DNA of 64,000 nt, from assembly GCA_001915575.1 (NCBI GenBank), contig MNQT01000022.1:62001-126000 (forward strand), in the 5' to 3' direction. This document shows, piece after piece, positions 1 to 8,774 of the stretch; position 1 is the first letter of the stretch, and the number at the start of each line of letters is the position of its first letter. The notes under the pieces are model-generated. The model was given only the letters and a program-made list of their open reading frames with translations. It did no database searches and was not told the origin of the DNA. This stretch comes from Bacteroides sp. CAG:1060_57_27. GTDB taxonomy: Bacteria; Bacteroidota; Bacteroidia; Bacteroidales; UBA932. The position numbers were made by a program, and so were the translations under genes.

Positions 1-1144
1 GGCTGTCGAAACGGAAGGATACCTGGGTCCTGCACCGCTGGACGATATTCGTGTTGGCAGTCAAGGTCCCCTCGGCCCCGTAGAACCTGTCGAGCCTGCG
101 GCCGCCTATCTTGACTATTGAATACCTGCCGGTGGGCAGTATTCCGGCGATTCCGACACCTGTTCCCGACTCGAAGTGCGTCGGAAGGGAGAATGACTCT
201 GTCATCGAAGTTGGGACGGTGCAGTGGGCGAAGTCAACCCTCAGCCGTTCTCTGTCGGATGACGAGGGGTTGGCCATGAAGGGAGCCCTGCCCCGGCGTG
301 CATAGACGGCCATCATCGTCCAGAGCGCAGGTATGTCGCCTTCGCACCCGCTGACGATACCGTCGTCGTTGAGCCTCGCAAGCGCGAGACAGGCCGTGGT
401 CCTGCAGCTGCCCAGCAGGTCGAAGCATTTGACGGTCAGGGCAGTGAGCCTGTATTTCTCCACTATGGACCGGAGGGCCTTCTCCATGTTTTCGGCAGCC
501 CTGAGGCGCTCTTCCCCGACCGCGGCTTCCCCTGAAAGGTTTCCTCCCTCCCTCCTGTAGGCGTCGGCGAGTTCCTCTATGCCTATGTCCACGAAGCGGG
601 TGCCGAATTCGGATGTCACATATCCGAGGTCGACATCCGACGATATCAGCCATGGCGACGCTCCGCCTATCAGGCCGACGGTACTGCCCCGCAGGTATTC
701 CAATACCTCCGGGCCGTAGATTTCGCCGAAGCCGCCCCTGCCCGTGCCTCCAGCGCTTTCGGTACCCGTGTCAGCGCTGTCACCGGATTCGAGGGGGATG
801 TTCACCAGCCTCGCGCCTGTTCCCCTCCGGTCGAGGTAGCTCGCGATTTCGAAGGACGCGGCGAGGGAATTGTGGTAGCCGTCGCTGAGCAGGACTATCT
901 CGCCGTGAAGCTCTCCGAGCCTTTCGCGGAAGAGTTCCTCGGTCCCGCCGGTAGCGATGAAGCATACGGCGTCCGAGGCCGGCAGCTGTGCGGCCGTGCC
1001 GTCGACGATATTAAGGACACCGTCCTCCGGGAGACCGTAGCGCCTGCGGAAACCGTTGTCCCTGAGCTTGTCGAACAGGTCCTGCCTGCACGACATGACG
1101 CTGTCCGCGTCGTGGAGCGGGGATGCGAATACTATAAGGTTCAT
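1..1144 (-). CDS. L-fucose isomerase-like sugar isomerase family protein, 3' end outside window
   Basis: An open frame on the minus strand runs without a stop from the ATG at 1144 to the left edge, giving the first 381 residues (it starts MNLIVFASPLHDADSV). The stretch TVKCFDLLGS followed by TACLALARLNDDG and SGCEGDIPALWTMM resembles the central part of the fucose/arabinose isomerase-like family (COG2407), in which a conserved Glu near the CEGD motif helps bind the catalytic metal. Family members interconvert aldoses and ketoses in the cytoplasm; the substrate cannot be told. The start lies 19 bases after the terminator hairpin of the tRNA-fMet gene upstream, so it may be read through from that promoter or have its own weak one. 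The family call is from motif memory, not a search. Confidence 0.7.
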   Translation of the reverse strand, partial: MNLIVFASPLHDADSVMSCRQDLFDKLRDNGFRRRYGLPEDGVLNIVDGTAAQLPASDAVCFIATGGTEELFRERLGELHGEIVLLSDGYHNSLAASFEIASYLDRRGTGARLVNIPLESGDSADTGTESAGGTGRGGFGEIYGPEVLEYLRGSTVGLIGGASPWLISSDVDLGYVTSEFGTRFVDIGIEELADAYRREGGNLSGEAAVGEERLRAAENMEKALRSIVEKYRLTALTVKCFDLLGSCRTTACLALARLNDDGIVSGCEGDIPALWTMMAVYARRGRAPFMANPSSSDRERLRVDFAHCTVPTSMTESFSLPTHFESGTGVGIAGILPTGRYSIVKIGGRRLDRFYGAEGTLTANTNIVQRCRTQVSFRFDS

Positions 1145-1163
1145 GTGTCTGTCGTATAAAACT

Positions 1164-1195
1164 AAACAGGGCAACCCGACTGAGTTGTCCTGTTT
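1164..1195 (-). terminator. Rho-independent terminator after tRNA-fMet
   Basis: A 12-bp inverted repeat (AAACAGGACAAC / GTTGCCCTGTTT on the minus strand, one G-T pair) with an 8-base loop is followed on the minus strand by AGTTTTAT. It sits 5 bases beyond the 3' end of the tRNA gene. Confidence 0.75.
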
Positions 1196-1200
1196 TGGTG

Positions 1201-1273
1201 TAGCGGGAGGCGGACTCGAACCACCGACCTCCGGGTTATGAGCCCGACGAGCTGCCAACTGCTCTATCCCGCG
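1201..1273 (-). tRNA. Initiator tRNA-fMet (CAT)
   Basis: The minus strand folds as a full cloverleaf: acceptor CGCGGGA / TCCCGC, D stem GAGC/GCTC, anticodon loop CTCATAA (anticodon CAT), T stem GGTGG/CCGCC with TTCGAGT loop. Two features mark it as the initiator rather than an elongator: position 1 (C) does not pair with position 72 (T), and the anticodon stem ends in three consecutive G-C pairs (GGG/CCC). CCA does not follow directly in the DNA (A then CACCA), so it would be added after transcription or by trimming. Confidence 0.93.
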
Positions 1274-1284
1274 ATGTTGGACTG

Positions 1285-1292
1285 CAAAGATA
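1285..1292 (-). promoter_or_regulatory. -7 promoter box of tRNA-fMet
   Basis: TATCTTTG on the minus strand, 11 bases before the tRNA 5' end. The tRNA-His gene at 4658 has the same box followed by the same bases (TATCTTTGCAGTCCA), which supports a real promoter of Bacteroidota type. Confidence 0.7.
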
Positions 1293-1315
1293 CGGATAAT
1301 TCTTGAAAATGCAAA

Positions 1316-3064
1316 TTAATCCGCACAGATTTCTATCCGTGTGTCCATCCTTGCCATGACGGTGGGCTCGCTGATGCGCCTGAACTCGCCGAGCAGGACT
1401 CCCTCCTCGTCGGAAGAGCCGGAGAACATCTCCAGAATCTGCTCCATCTGGGTCTGTGCCCTGGGATATCCGGTCACCTTCCAGTTGGCGAGGTCGACGT
1501 CTCCTGCGCAGAGCGCCGCATAGTTCACGGCGTCTTCAAGCGTGCCTATCTCGTCGACCAGATGCAGGCCCATTGCGTCGGCTCCCGTCCACACGCGTCC
1601 CTGGCCTATCTCGTCGACCCTCTCCTTGGGTATTCCGCGGCCTTCGGATACGGTCGTGGTGAACTTGTCGTAGATGCTTTCGATCGAGCGCTGCATGAAG
1701 TCGTATTCTGTCTTGTCGAGGGCCTTCATGCCGCTGAACATGTCGCCGTGGCTGCCGGACGATACGGTCTCTATGTTCACATGGAGCTTGTCACTCGCAA
1801 GTCCGGAGAAGTCGGGAATCATTCCGAAGACTCCAATGGAGCCGGTAAGGGTCGTGGCGTCGGAGTATATCTTGTCGCAGTTGTTCGATATCCAGTATCC
1901 GCCCGAGGCCGCATATCCTCCGTATGACGCTATGAGGGGCTTCACCTCCGCAAGCCTGTCGAGCTCGTGCTTGATCTTCTCCGACGCGATCACGCTGCCG
2001 CCGGGAGAATTGACCCTGAGCACCACGGCCTTGACCGTGGAGTCAGCGCGTACCCTGGATATTATCGATGCGAAGCGGCTGCCGTCCACATCGGAGCCCG
2101 AGCCGCCGTCGACTATCTCTCCGTCGGCATATATCACTGCAATCTCCTTGTCGGACTTGACCACAGGGGCGCTCGCCGCGACATAGTCGGCGAAGGGGAT
2201 GAACTTCACGTCCTTGATGTCCTCCTCGACAGCGAGGGTGGCGAGCTTCTGCTCGAGGCCTTCCCTCGTGAGGAGTTCGTCGGCGAGTCCGTAGTCTATG
2301 AAGTCCTGGGGCAGATTGAGCCTCAGGTTGTCTATGGCATCGTCAAGCTGCGCGGCACTCAAATCCCTGCTGAGCGCTATCTCCCCGGACATAGTCTCCC
2401 ATATGGAGTCCACCATCCTTTGGTACTGTTCGCGGTTCTCGGGACTGCTAGAAGAGCGCGTATACATCTCGCCCGCGGACTTGTACTTGCCGTGGCGTAT
2501 GAGCTGCACGTTGATACCGAGGCGCGAAAGCAGGTCGCCGAGGAAGGTCATCTGGGCGCTGACCCCGGTCATCATCGGCGTAGCACCGAGGTAGGAGCTC
2601 ATATAGACCTTGTCGGCTACCGACGCGAGGTAATATCCGCCCAGGGAGGGGAATTCGAGATAAGACACCACCGCCTTTCCGCTCGTGGTGCGGAAGTTCT
2701 CGAGGGCGGCCCTGAGCTCCTCGATTCCGCTGAGCCCGCTCGCGGAATTGTCGGTCCTGAGGTATATGTACTGCACTGCCGGATCAGATGCCGCCCGGTT
2801 GACGGCCTGCACGGCATCCCAGATGCCGATCGTCGTGGTGCTGCCTCCGGCGATCGCCGAGAACGGGTCGGTTCCCGTGCTCTGCTCGGCCAGCACTATC
2901 TTGGACATGTCGAGCGTCAGTACTCCCTCCTTCGGCAGTACGGGGGTGCTGCTGCCGACGGCGAGCAGTGCTCCGAGTGCTCCGAAGCCTATGATGCACA
3001 GGATAACGGTCGTGACCACGAGACCGCAAATGACGGCCAGGGTCATCTTCAGGAAATCTTTCAT
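1316..3064 (-). CDS. sppA: Signal peptide peptidase SppA, 67K type
   Basis: 582 residues, the usual length for the two-domain SppA (peptidase S49, tandem). One membrane segment lies at about residues 7-37, then two ClpP-like domains. The Ser-Lys dyad is visible: Lys in RHGKYKSAGEMY (about 193-195) of the first domain and Ser in GGYAASGGYW (about 387) of the second, with NSPGGS just before it. The enzyme sits in the cytoplasmic membrane and degrades signal peptides left after secretion. Monocistronic as far as can be seen; it diverges from hisS with a TATTTTTG box at 3088-3095 on its own strand. The start MKDFLK is preceded by no other in-frame ATG near the promoter. Confidence 0.95.
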   Translation of the reverse strand: MKDFLKMTLAVICGLVVTTVILCIIGFGALGALLAVGSSTPVLPKEGVLTLDMSKIVLAEQSTGTDPFSAIAGGSTTTIGIWDAVQAVNRAASDPAVQYIYLRTDNSASGLSGIEELRAALENFRTTSGKAVVSYLEFPSLGGYYLASVADKVYMSSYLGATPMMTGVSAQMTFLGDLLSRLGINVQLIRHGKYKSAGEMYTRSSSSPENREQYQRMVDSIWETMSGEIALSRDLSAAQLDDAIDNLRLNLPQDFIDYGLADELLTREGLEQKLATLAVEEDIKDVKFIPFADYVAASAPVVKSDKEIAVIYADGEIVDGGSGSDVDGSRFASIISRVRADSTVKAVVLRVNSPGGSVIASEKIKHELDRLAEVKPLIASYGGYAASGGYWISNNCDKIYSDATTLTGSIGVFGMIPDFSGLASDKLHVNIETVSSGSHGDMFSGMKALDKTEYDFMQRSIESIYDKFTTTVSEGRGIPKERVDEIGQGRVWTGADAMGLHLVDEIGTLEDAVNYAALCAGDVDLANWKVTGYPRAQTQMEQILEMFSGSSDEEGVLLGEFRRISEPTVMARMDTRIEICAD

Positions 3065-3087
3065 CTTGACTTAAACGTTAATTCTTC

Positions 3088-3104
3088 CAAAAATACTAAA
3101 TTTG
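3088..3104. promoter_or_regulatory. Divergent sppA / hisS -7 boxes
   Basis: TATTTTTG on the minus strand (3088-3095) points to sppA; TAAATTTG on the plus strand (3097-3104) points to hisS. The two boxes lie almost back to back, so their polymerases should compete. No clear TTTG -33 element was found for hisS. Confidence 0.55.
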
Positions 3105-3125
3105 CGCCAAAATCAAATAAAAAAG

Positions 3126-4478
3126 ATGTCACAGAAACCCTCTATTCCCAAAGGCACGAGAGACTTCTCCCAGCAGGAAATGGCTGAGAGGAACTATATA
3201 TTCGATACTGTACGCTCGGTGTTCGCCACCTACGGTTACGCGCAGATAGAGACTCCCGCAATGGAGAACCTGTCCACGCTCCTGGGCAAGTACGGGGACG
3301 AGGGCGACAAGCTGCTCTACCGCATACTCAATTCGGGCGACGCGTTCGCCGGAGCCGACATGTCGAGGCCGCTGGCGCCTCAGGTGTGCGAGAAAGGGCT
3401 CCGCTACGACCTCACGGTGCCGTTCGCGAGATATGTCGTGCAGCACCAGAGCGAGATATCGTTCCCGTTCAAGCGTTTCCAGATACAGCCGGTATGGCGC
3501 GCCGACAGGCCCCAGAAGGGACGCTACCGCGAGTTCTACCAGTGCGATGTGGACATGATAGGCAGCCGGAGCCAGATGTGCGAGCTCGAGCTCGTGCAGA
3601 TCGTGGACGAGGTGTTCCGCAGGCTCGGGGTGGATGTCGTGGTGAAGGTCAACAACCGCAAGGTGCTCACCGGGCTGGCCGAGCTCTGCGGGGCTCCGGA
3701 CAAGGTGGTGGACATAACCGTGGCCATTGACAAGCTCGACAAGATAGGTCTCGACGCCGTCAAGGAGGAACTCCGTTCCAAGGGTCTCGACGAGCGCGCG
3801 ACAGGCATACTGGAACCGGTGCTGAAGCTCGAAGGCTCCAATGCGGACAAGATTTCCACGATGCGCTCGCTGATGCAGGACTCCGAGGCGGGACTCAGGG
3901 GCCTCGACGAACTGGAGGAACTGTTCTCCCTCGTCGCTTCGGCCGGAGTGGGAACTCGGGTCGAGCTCGACCTTTCGCTCGCAAGGGGGCTCAACTACTA
4001 TACAGGGGCGATATTCGAGGTCAAGGCCTGCGGCTTTGCCATAGGCAGCATCTGCGGAGGCGGCCGCTACGACAACCTCACCGGAATCTTCGGCCTTCCC
4101 GACATGTCGGGAGTGGGTGTCAGCTTCGGGGCAGACAGGATCTACGATGTGATGAAAGGGCTCGGAAAGTTCCCCGAGGCGCTCTCCGCAGGTTCCCGGC
4201 TGCTTTTCGCGAACCTCGGTGCCGACGATGTCAGGTATGTGCTCGGCATAGCTTCGGCTCTCAGGGGCAGGGGAATCTCCGTGGAGGTATATCCCGACGC
4301 CGCCAAACTCAAGAAGCAGTTCGACTATGCCTCTCGCAAGGCCATACCGTTCATCTCGATAACCGGCGAGTCCGAAAGGATCTCCGGCAGGGTCAACCTC
4401 AAGAACCTCGCCACGGGAGTGCAGCAGGACTTCGCCTGCGACGATCTCGATGCCATGGCCTCGTTCCTGGCAGGGTAG
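3126..4478 (+). CDS. hisS: Histidine--tRNA ligase
   Basis: 450 residues, class II aminoacyl-tRNA synthetase that charges tRNA-His. Seen: motif 1 region [13 protein letters not shown] at the N-terminus, [11 protein letters not shown], motif 2 with [16 protein letters not shown] and QCDVDMIG, the histidine-binding [13 protein letters not shown], motif 3 GGGRYDNL plus GVSFGADRI, then the anticodon-binding domain. The frame is open 24 bases further upstream (ATG 3102), but that codon overlaps the TAAATTTG promoter box, so ATG 3126 ([10 protein letters not shown]) is chosen. It is followed within 200 bases by a tRNA-His gene on the opposite strand, so enzyme and substrate are neighbours. Confidence 0.96.
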   Translation: MSQKPSIPKGTRDFSQQEMAERNYIFDTVRSVFATYGYAQIETPAMENLSTLLGKYGDEGDKLLYRILNSGDAFAGADMSRPLAPQVCEKGLRYDLTVPFARYVVQHQSEISFPFKRFQIQPVWRADRPQKGRYREFYQCDVDMIGSRSQMCELELVQIVDEVFRRLGVDVVVKVNNRKVLTGLAELCGAPDKVVDITVAIDKLDKIGLDAVKEELRSKGLDERATGILEPVLKLEGSNADKISTMRSLMQDSEAGLRGLDELEELFSLVASAGVGTRVELDLSLARGLNYYTGAIFEVKACGFAIGSICGGGRYDNLTGIFGLPDMSGVGVSFGADRIYDVMKGLGKFPEALSAGSRLLFANLGADDVRYVLGIASALRGRGISVEVYPDAAKLKKQFDYASRKAIPFISITGESERISGRVNLKNLATGVQQDFACDDLDAMASFLAG

Positions 4479-4538
4479 CGGAATCCCGGCCTGCCGGGCG
4501 GATTATATACCCGGATTCGGGCGGATAGGAAACAGGAA

Positions 4539-4575
4539 TTGCGGCAACTGGCAGGTTCACCGTCAATTACCGCAA
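4539..4575 (-). terminator. Possible hairpin after tRNA-His
   Basis: TTGCGG / CCGCAA inverted repeat 10 bases past the 3' end of tRNA-His on the minus strand, followed by TTCCTGTTTCC. The stem is short (6 bp) with a long loop, so the call is weak. Confidence 0.3.
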
Positions 4576-4584
4576 CTACGAGCG

Positions 4585-4658
4585 GGTGCGATGTGGGGCT
4601 CGAACCCACGACACCTAGAACCACAATCTAGTGCTCTACCAACTGAACTAATCGCACC
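4585..4658 (-). tRNA. tRNA-His (GTG)
   Basis: Minus-strand cloverleaf with acceptor GTGCGAT/ATCGCAC, anticodon stem CTAGA/TCTAG around TTGTGGT (anticodon GTG) and T arm GTGGG-TTCGAGC-CCCAC. An additional G before position 1 (4658) opposite C73 (4585) gives the eighth acceptor pair that is the identity element of histidine tRNAs. Confidence 0.94.
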
Positions 4659-4672
4659 ATTTGAATGGACTG

Positions 4673-4680
4673 CAAAGATA
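4673..4680 (-). promoter_or_regulatory. -7 promoter box of tRNA-His
   Basis: TATCTTTG on the minus strand 14 bases before the tRNA; the downstream bases CAGTCCA match those of the tRNA-fMet promoter. Confidence 0.65.
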
Positions 4681-4734
4681 GGAAGATTTTTGTTCCCTGC
4701 AAGTGATGTGAATGAAAAATCAGTTATATTTGTA

Positions 4735-4742
4735 CGATTTGA
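4735..4742 (+). promoter_or_regulatory. -7 promoter box of the carboxyltransferase gene at 4764
   Basis: TATATTTG, 21 bases before the ATG at 4764. No TTTG was found at the -33 distance. Confidence 0.5.
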
Positions 4743-4763
4743 ATATAAGAGTACCTTATAAAT

Positions 4764-6545
4764 ATGGCAAAAGAAATTAAATTCTCTCTCGTTTACCGAG
4801 ATATGTGGCAGTCTTCCGGCAAGTACCAGCCGAGAGTCGACCAGCTCGTAAGGGTTGCGCCGGCCATTATAGACATGGGCTGCTTCGACCGTGTGGAGAC
4901 CAACGGCGGCGCGTTCGAACAGGTGAACCTCCTCTATGGAGAGAACCCCAATGTCGCCGTGCGCAAGTGGACGGCTCCTTTCCATAAGGCGGGAATCCAG
5001 ACCCACATGCTCGAAAGGGGACTGAACGCGCTCAGGATGAATCCCGTTCCGGCCGATGTGCGCGAGCTGATGTTCAAGGTCAAGAAGGCTCAGGGAACCG
5101 ATATCTCCCGTTCTTTCTGCGGACTCAACGACCCCCGCAACCTCAAGCTCTCCATAGAGTACGCCAGGAAGGCGGGCATGATCTCGCAGGCCGCGCTTTC
5201 GATCACGCATTCTCCTATCCACACCGTAGAGTACTATCTGCAGCTCGTGGACAAGCTCGTGGAGTACGGTGCCGACGAAATCTGCCTCAAGGACATGGCG
5301 GGAATCGGCCGTCCGACCTTCCTTGCCGAACTTACGAAAAAGATAAAGACGAAATATCCCAGGATTGTCGTACAGTACCACGGACACAGCGGCCCCGGAT
5401 TCGCGCCTGCGTCTATGCTCGAGGTGGCGAGGGCCGGTGCCGACTATATCGATGTCGCCGTCGAGCCTCTCTCATGGGGCAAGGTGCATCCCGACGTGAT
5501 AACCATCCAGCAGATGCTCCGCGCCGACGGCTTCCTCGTCAAGGATATAAACATGGATGCCTACATGCAGGTGCGCAGCCTCACGCAGGAGTTTATAGAC
5601 GACTTCCTCGGCTACTGGATCAACCCCAGCAACGCCAAGATGACCTCGCTGCTCGTGGGCTGCGGACTTCCCGGCGGAATGATGGGCTCGATGATGGCCG
5701 ACCTCAAGGGCTTCAAGGCCGCGATCAACGCTTCGGAGCGCGCCAACGGCAAGCCCGAGAGCACCCTCGACGGACTTATGCTCAAGCTGTTCAACGAGGT
5801 TGAGTATGTATGGCCGCGTCTGGGGTATCCTCCGCTCGTGACCCCCTTCAGCCAGTATGTGAAGAACACCGCGCTGATGAACCTGCTCGCCCTCAGCCAG
5901 AACAAGCCCCGCTTCTCGTCTATCGACAAGGATACCTGGGGAATGATACTCGGCAGGATGGGCAAGCTGCCCGGGCCTCTCGCTCCCGAAATCGTGGAGC
6001 TTGCCAAGCAGAAGGGCATGGAGTTCTATACCGGCAACCCTCAGGATGAATATCCTGACGAGCTTCCCAAGTTCCGCCAGATGATGAAGGACGAGGGTTG
6101 GGACTGCGGCCAGGACGACGAGGAACTCTTCGAGCTTGCCATGCACGAGAGACAGTACCGCGACTACAGGAGCGGCATCGCCAAGGAGAGGTTCAACAAG
6201 GAACTCGCTGAACTCAAGGCCAAGGCCGGTGCTCCCATAGTCATCAAACGCCCCGTTGTGGAGATGCCCGAGTTCGACATCGACAAGATAGTCGGGAAAT
6301 ATCCCAAGGCCACGCCCGTGCAGGCTCCCGTCAAGGGAAAGATACTCTGGCAGATAGATGTCATCGACGACTCCAAGGCTCCCGTGGCCGGCACCAAGGT
6401 GAAGGCCGGGAAGGCCTGCGGCTATGTGCAGACCTACTACGGCATGGAGGAGATTGTGCCTGCCGTCGACGGACGCATCGTCGCGGTCACCGCACCCCAG
6501 GGCAAGGATGTCGTGAAGGGCGAGATAGTCGCATTCGTGGAATAA
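4764..6545 (+). CDS. Oxaloacetate decarboxylase alpha / pyruvate carboxylase subunit B-like protein without biotin lysine
   Basis: 593 residues. The N-terminal 300 residues form the carboxyltransferase TIM barrel: RDMWQSS (RDAHQS in the usual family), ETNGGAFEQ, CLKDMAGIG with the carboxybiotin-side Lys, and QYHGHSGPG with the two metal-binding His. A conserved carboxylase domain follows. Residues about 525-593 look like a biotinyl carrier domain (PVKGKILWQ ... VPAVDGRIVAV ... KGEIVAF), but where AMKM is expected the sequence reads YYGMEE, so no lysine is available for biotin. The protein probably works with a separate biotin carrier protein, or the tail is structural. The reaction is either oxaloacetate/methylmalonyl decarboxylation with Na+ export or pyruvate carboxylation; the sequence does not decide. 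Single gene, terminator hairpins follow at 6559. Confidence 0.85.
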   Translation: MAKEIKFSLVYRDMWQSSGKYQPRVDQLVRVAPAIIDMGCFDRVETNGGAFEQVNLLYGENPNVAVRKWTAPFHKAGIQTHMLERGLNALRMNPVPADVRELMFKVKKAQGTDISRSFCGLNDPRNLKLSIEYARKAGMISQAALSITHSPIHTVEYYLQLVDKLVEYGADEICLKDMAGIGRPTFLAELTKKIKTKYPRIVVQYHGHSGPGFAPASMLEVARAGADYIDVAVEPLSWGKVHPDVITIQQMLRADGFLVKDINMDAYMQVRSLTQEFIDDFLGYWINPSNAKMTSLLVGCGLPGGMMGSMMADLKGFKAAINASERANGKPESTLDGLMLKLFNEVEYVWPRLGYPPLVTPFSQYVKNTALMNLLALSQNKPRFSSIDKDTWGMILGRMGKLPGPLAPEIVELAKQKGMEFYTGNPQDEYPDELPKFRQMMKDEGWDCGQDDEELFELAMHERQYRDYRSGIAKERFNKELAELKAKAGAPIVIKRPVVEMPEFDIDKIVGKYPKATPVQAPVKGKILWQIDVIDDSKAPVAGTKVKAGKACGYVQTYYGMEEIVPAVDGRIVAVTAPQGKDVVKGEIVAFVE

Positions 6546-6558
6546 GCGCGTATATCAT

Positions 6559-6623
6559 CCGGCCGTCCGGGCCGGTGTAATAGATAAGAAGAACGGCCGG
6601 AGTCCCGCCATGGGGTCCGGCCG
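6559..6623. terminator. Two hairpins between convergent genes
   Basis: CCGGCC/GGCCGG at 6559-6575 and CGGCCGGA/TCCGGCCG at 6594-6623. They lie between the 3' ends of the carboxyltransferase (plus) and the lipoprotein (minus), so they can stop transcripts from both sides; neither has a strong T run. Confidence 0.55.
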
Positions 6624-6661
6624 CTTCCGTATCATTATTATATTATGCCGAATCCAGGAAG

Positions 6662-7903
6662 CTACTCCTTTATGCAGCGTACCGAATATGCGTCGGCCTT
6701 GCTTCCGCCTGCCGAGGGAGAGAATGTATAGCCCCGGGCCTGCTTGCTGAACGACAGGCATGCATGGCCGAGCCCTCCACTGCCTGTGACATATGAGGGG
6801 CAGTTGCTCCAATATGAGCCCCAGAGGCCGCTTACCGAGCCGTAGAGCATTGCGTAGCTTCCGTCGTAGCGTGCCGCCGCGGGGAAGAACGAGTGTCCGG
6901 ACTCCATATTGAACATCCAGCCGCAGTTGTAGTCTTCTTCTCCTATCTGCCCGTCTCCGCTTATGTCGTAGGCGTCGACACTGTCGAAACTCTCGGTGTA
7001 GCCGCCGCTGGAAGTGAAGCTCCTGAATACATCGGCTGGCGGTACCCTGTAGCCTGCAGGGCAGGGGTCATAATACGATTTGCTGCCCTTGTTGGGATAG
7101 GCGTTGTCCTCGTCCCTTTCATATCCGAGGGGATTGCCCCAGAGTGCGTCGTTGCCTTGCGAGGCTTCGAGCCAGTCTTTCGATGTGTAGTACTGGGCCA
7201 TGTTCGATATGCATACGGTAGGGTTTGCGATAGAGAACGCTATGGTGTTCTGCTCGGTGGAGGTCATTGACGAACTCCCGAAAACCACCTCGTTGCCGTC
7301 GGCGTCATAGACTGTCGCACCGACGGTCTGGGTGTCACCGGTGCGGGTCGGAGCGTTCGTGAACGGATCCTTCCTGCCCCACTGGTAAAGCAGTCCGTAG
7401 GGCTTCACGTCGTCGTCGGAGTCGAACTCGGGCCTCATGGCTCCGAGGTTCATGTCCATAAGTTCATATCCGGTCTTGGTGGTCATCGTGGACGGCTGCT
7501 GCTCGGGGAACCATATGTGCCAGCTCCAGATTATATTGCCGTCGGCGTCGAGCGCGGCTAACAGGGCGTTGCCGTTCGCTCCGGTGGCCTCGAAACTGAT
7601 GTTTCCGTCCTCGAACCTGACATCTTCTATCATTCCTTTCGAGGTCTGCCATACGAGCCTGGCCCCGGCAGGGTTGAGCGCCGAGGGTGCGTCAAGCCCC
7701 TCGACGGCCTTGCCGTTGCCCATCACGGTGGCGTCGAACGAGTACCTGCCCTCCTTCCCGATGAGATAGCAGTTGGAACATCCTGTTCCCGATCCGCTCA
7801 GGTCGACGGTGCCGTCTCCTGGAGTCTGGGGCCCCCTGCCGTTGCACGAGGCAAGGAGGCATGCGGCGATCAGGCCGCAGATAACTGATGATGATCTTTT
7901 CAT
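6662..7903 (-). CDS. Lipoprotein with Fib_succ_major-type domain
   Basis: 413 residues. The signal sequence ends in a lipobox (LIAACLLASC) and so predicts an acylated outer-surface or periplasmic protein. The C-terminal half has the pattern of the Fibrobacter succinogenes major paralogous domain: PCPAGYRVPPADVFRS, FFPAAARYDGS, GLWGSYWS, and a terminal SVRCIKE. A short DISGDGQIGEEDY segment resembles a calcium-binding loop. The function is unknown; this family is abundant in Bacteroidota surface proteins. Single gene on the minus strand, after a large inverted repeat and well clear of nadD. Confidence 0.8.
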   Translation of the reverse strand: MKRSSSVICGLIAACLLASCNGRGPQTPGDGTVDLSGSGTGCSNCYLIGKEGRYSFDATVMGNGKAVEGLDAPSALNPAGARLVWQTSKGMIEDVRFEDGNISFEATGANGNALLAALDADGNIIWSWHIWFPEQQPSTMTTKTGYELMDMNLGAMRPEFDSDDDVKPYGLLYQWGRKDPFTNAPTRTGDTQTVGATVYDADGNEVVFGSSSMTSTEQNTIAFSIANPTVCISNMAQYYTSKDWLEASQGNDALWGNPLGYERDEDNAYPNKGSKSYYDPCPAGYRVPPADVFRSFTSSGGYTESFDSVDAYDISGDGQIGEEDYNCGWMFNMESGHSFFPAAARYDGSYAMLYGSVSGLWGSYWSNCPSYVTGSGGLGHACLSFSKQARGYTFSPSAGGSKADAYSVRCIKE

Positions 7904-7977
7904 ACCTGTCGATAATTTAACTTAAAGTAATTAAAATGTTTCTCCGTAAAGATGTCTGCCTTATCGCTGTCCGTTGC

Positions 7978-8067
7978 ATTCTCCGTGTATGTCTCCCAGT
8001 GTGTTTCCCTGGATGTCTCCCTGGAGGCTGGTCAACGGATAAACGCCTCCAGGGATGCACGGAGAAT
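7978..8067. repeat. Two-part inverted repeat in the nadD-lipoprotein gap
   Basis: The inner arms TCCCTGGAGGC (8018-8028) and GCCTCCAGGGA (8045-8055) pair perfectly; outer arms around TTCTCCGTG (7979-7987) and CACGGAGAA (8058-8066) also pair. Between the left arms are two partial repeats of the inner arm (TCCCAGTG, TCCCTGGATG). It lies beyond the end of nadD on the minus strand and may end that transcript, but no T run follows. Confidence 0.6.
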
Positions 8068-8100
8068 ATATGGGATGAAGCAGGAACAGTTATACTAAGG

Positions 8101-8739
8101 CTACATCAGGTATTCCGACATGTCCTCGCCGGCGGCCTGCCTTTCGCGGATCTCGGTCGAGGATATGTCTATTATGGGCGCGTCTATTATCTCGATATGG
8201 TACATGCTGCCGAGGTCTTCGAGGCTGATGCTTCCCGGGTCGGGATAGATGCTTGACGAGTCGAGGACATAGGGCGCCGGAAAGTTCCGGCACCGGGCCA
8301 GGAGCCCCCTGCGCAGCGCTTCGAGGTCGTAGCCCCTGCGGGGATAGGCCACCACGCCGTATTCGCTGAGTATCCGCGGAGCGTCTCTCCACCCGGTTAT
8401 GCCCTGCAGGTTGTCCGCTCCCACCACCAGAGTGAAGTCGTTGTCAGGCTCGCGCTTCTTGAGCGCGTCGAGGGTGCGTATCGTGTAGTGCGGGGCCGGC
8501 ATCTCGAGTTCTATGTCGTCTACCCAGACATGTAGCTCGGGGTGCCTGCGTACGGCATCTACCGCGGCCCGGTACCTCTGCACGGCGTTCAGTGCCTTGT
8601 CCTTGTCCTTGAACGGGTTCTGGGGCGAAATCACCAGATACACCCAGTCGAAGTCGCTCGTCTGCGTGAGGTATTCCATTATGGCCTTGTGCCCTATGTG
8701 CAGCGGGTCGAAAGATCCCGAGTAGACGGCTATGCGCAT
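8101..8739 (-). CDS. nadD: Nicotinate-nucleotide adenylyltransferase
   Basis: 212 residues. The enzyme makes deamido-NAD from nicotinate mononucleotide and ATP in NAD synthesis. The nucleotidyltransferase signature is at the start (YSGSFDPLHIGHKA, HxGH motif), GADNLQGITGW in the middle, and ISSTEIRER near the end. It lies 35 bases after gmk on the same strand and probably shares its promoter. Confidence 0.93.
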   Translation of the reverse strand: MRIAVYSGSFDPLHIGHKAIMEYLTQTSDFDWVYLVISPQNPFKDKDKALNAVQRYRAAVDAVRRHPELHVWVDDIELEMPAPHYTIRTLDALKKREPDNDFTLVVGADNLQGITGWRDAPRILSEYGVVAYPRRGYDLEALRRGLLARCRNFPAPYVLDSSSIYPDPGSISLEDLGSMYHIEIIDAPIIDISSTEIRERQAAGEDMSEYLM

Positions 8740-8774
8740 GTCCCTGTAGCTTTGATGCGGTTCTGGCGGCCGCT

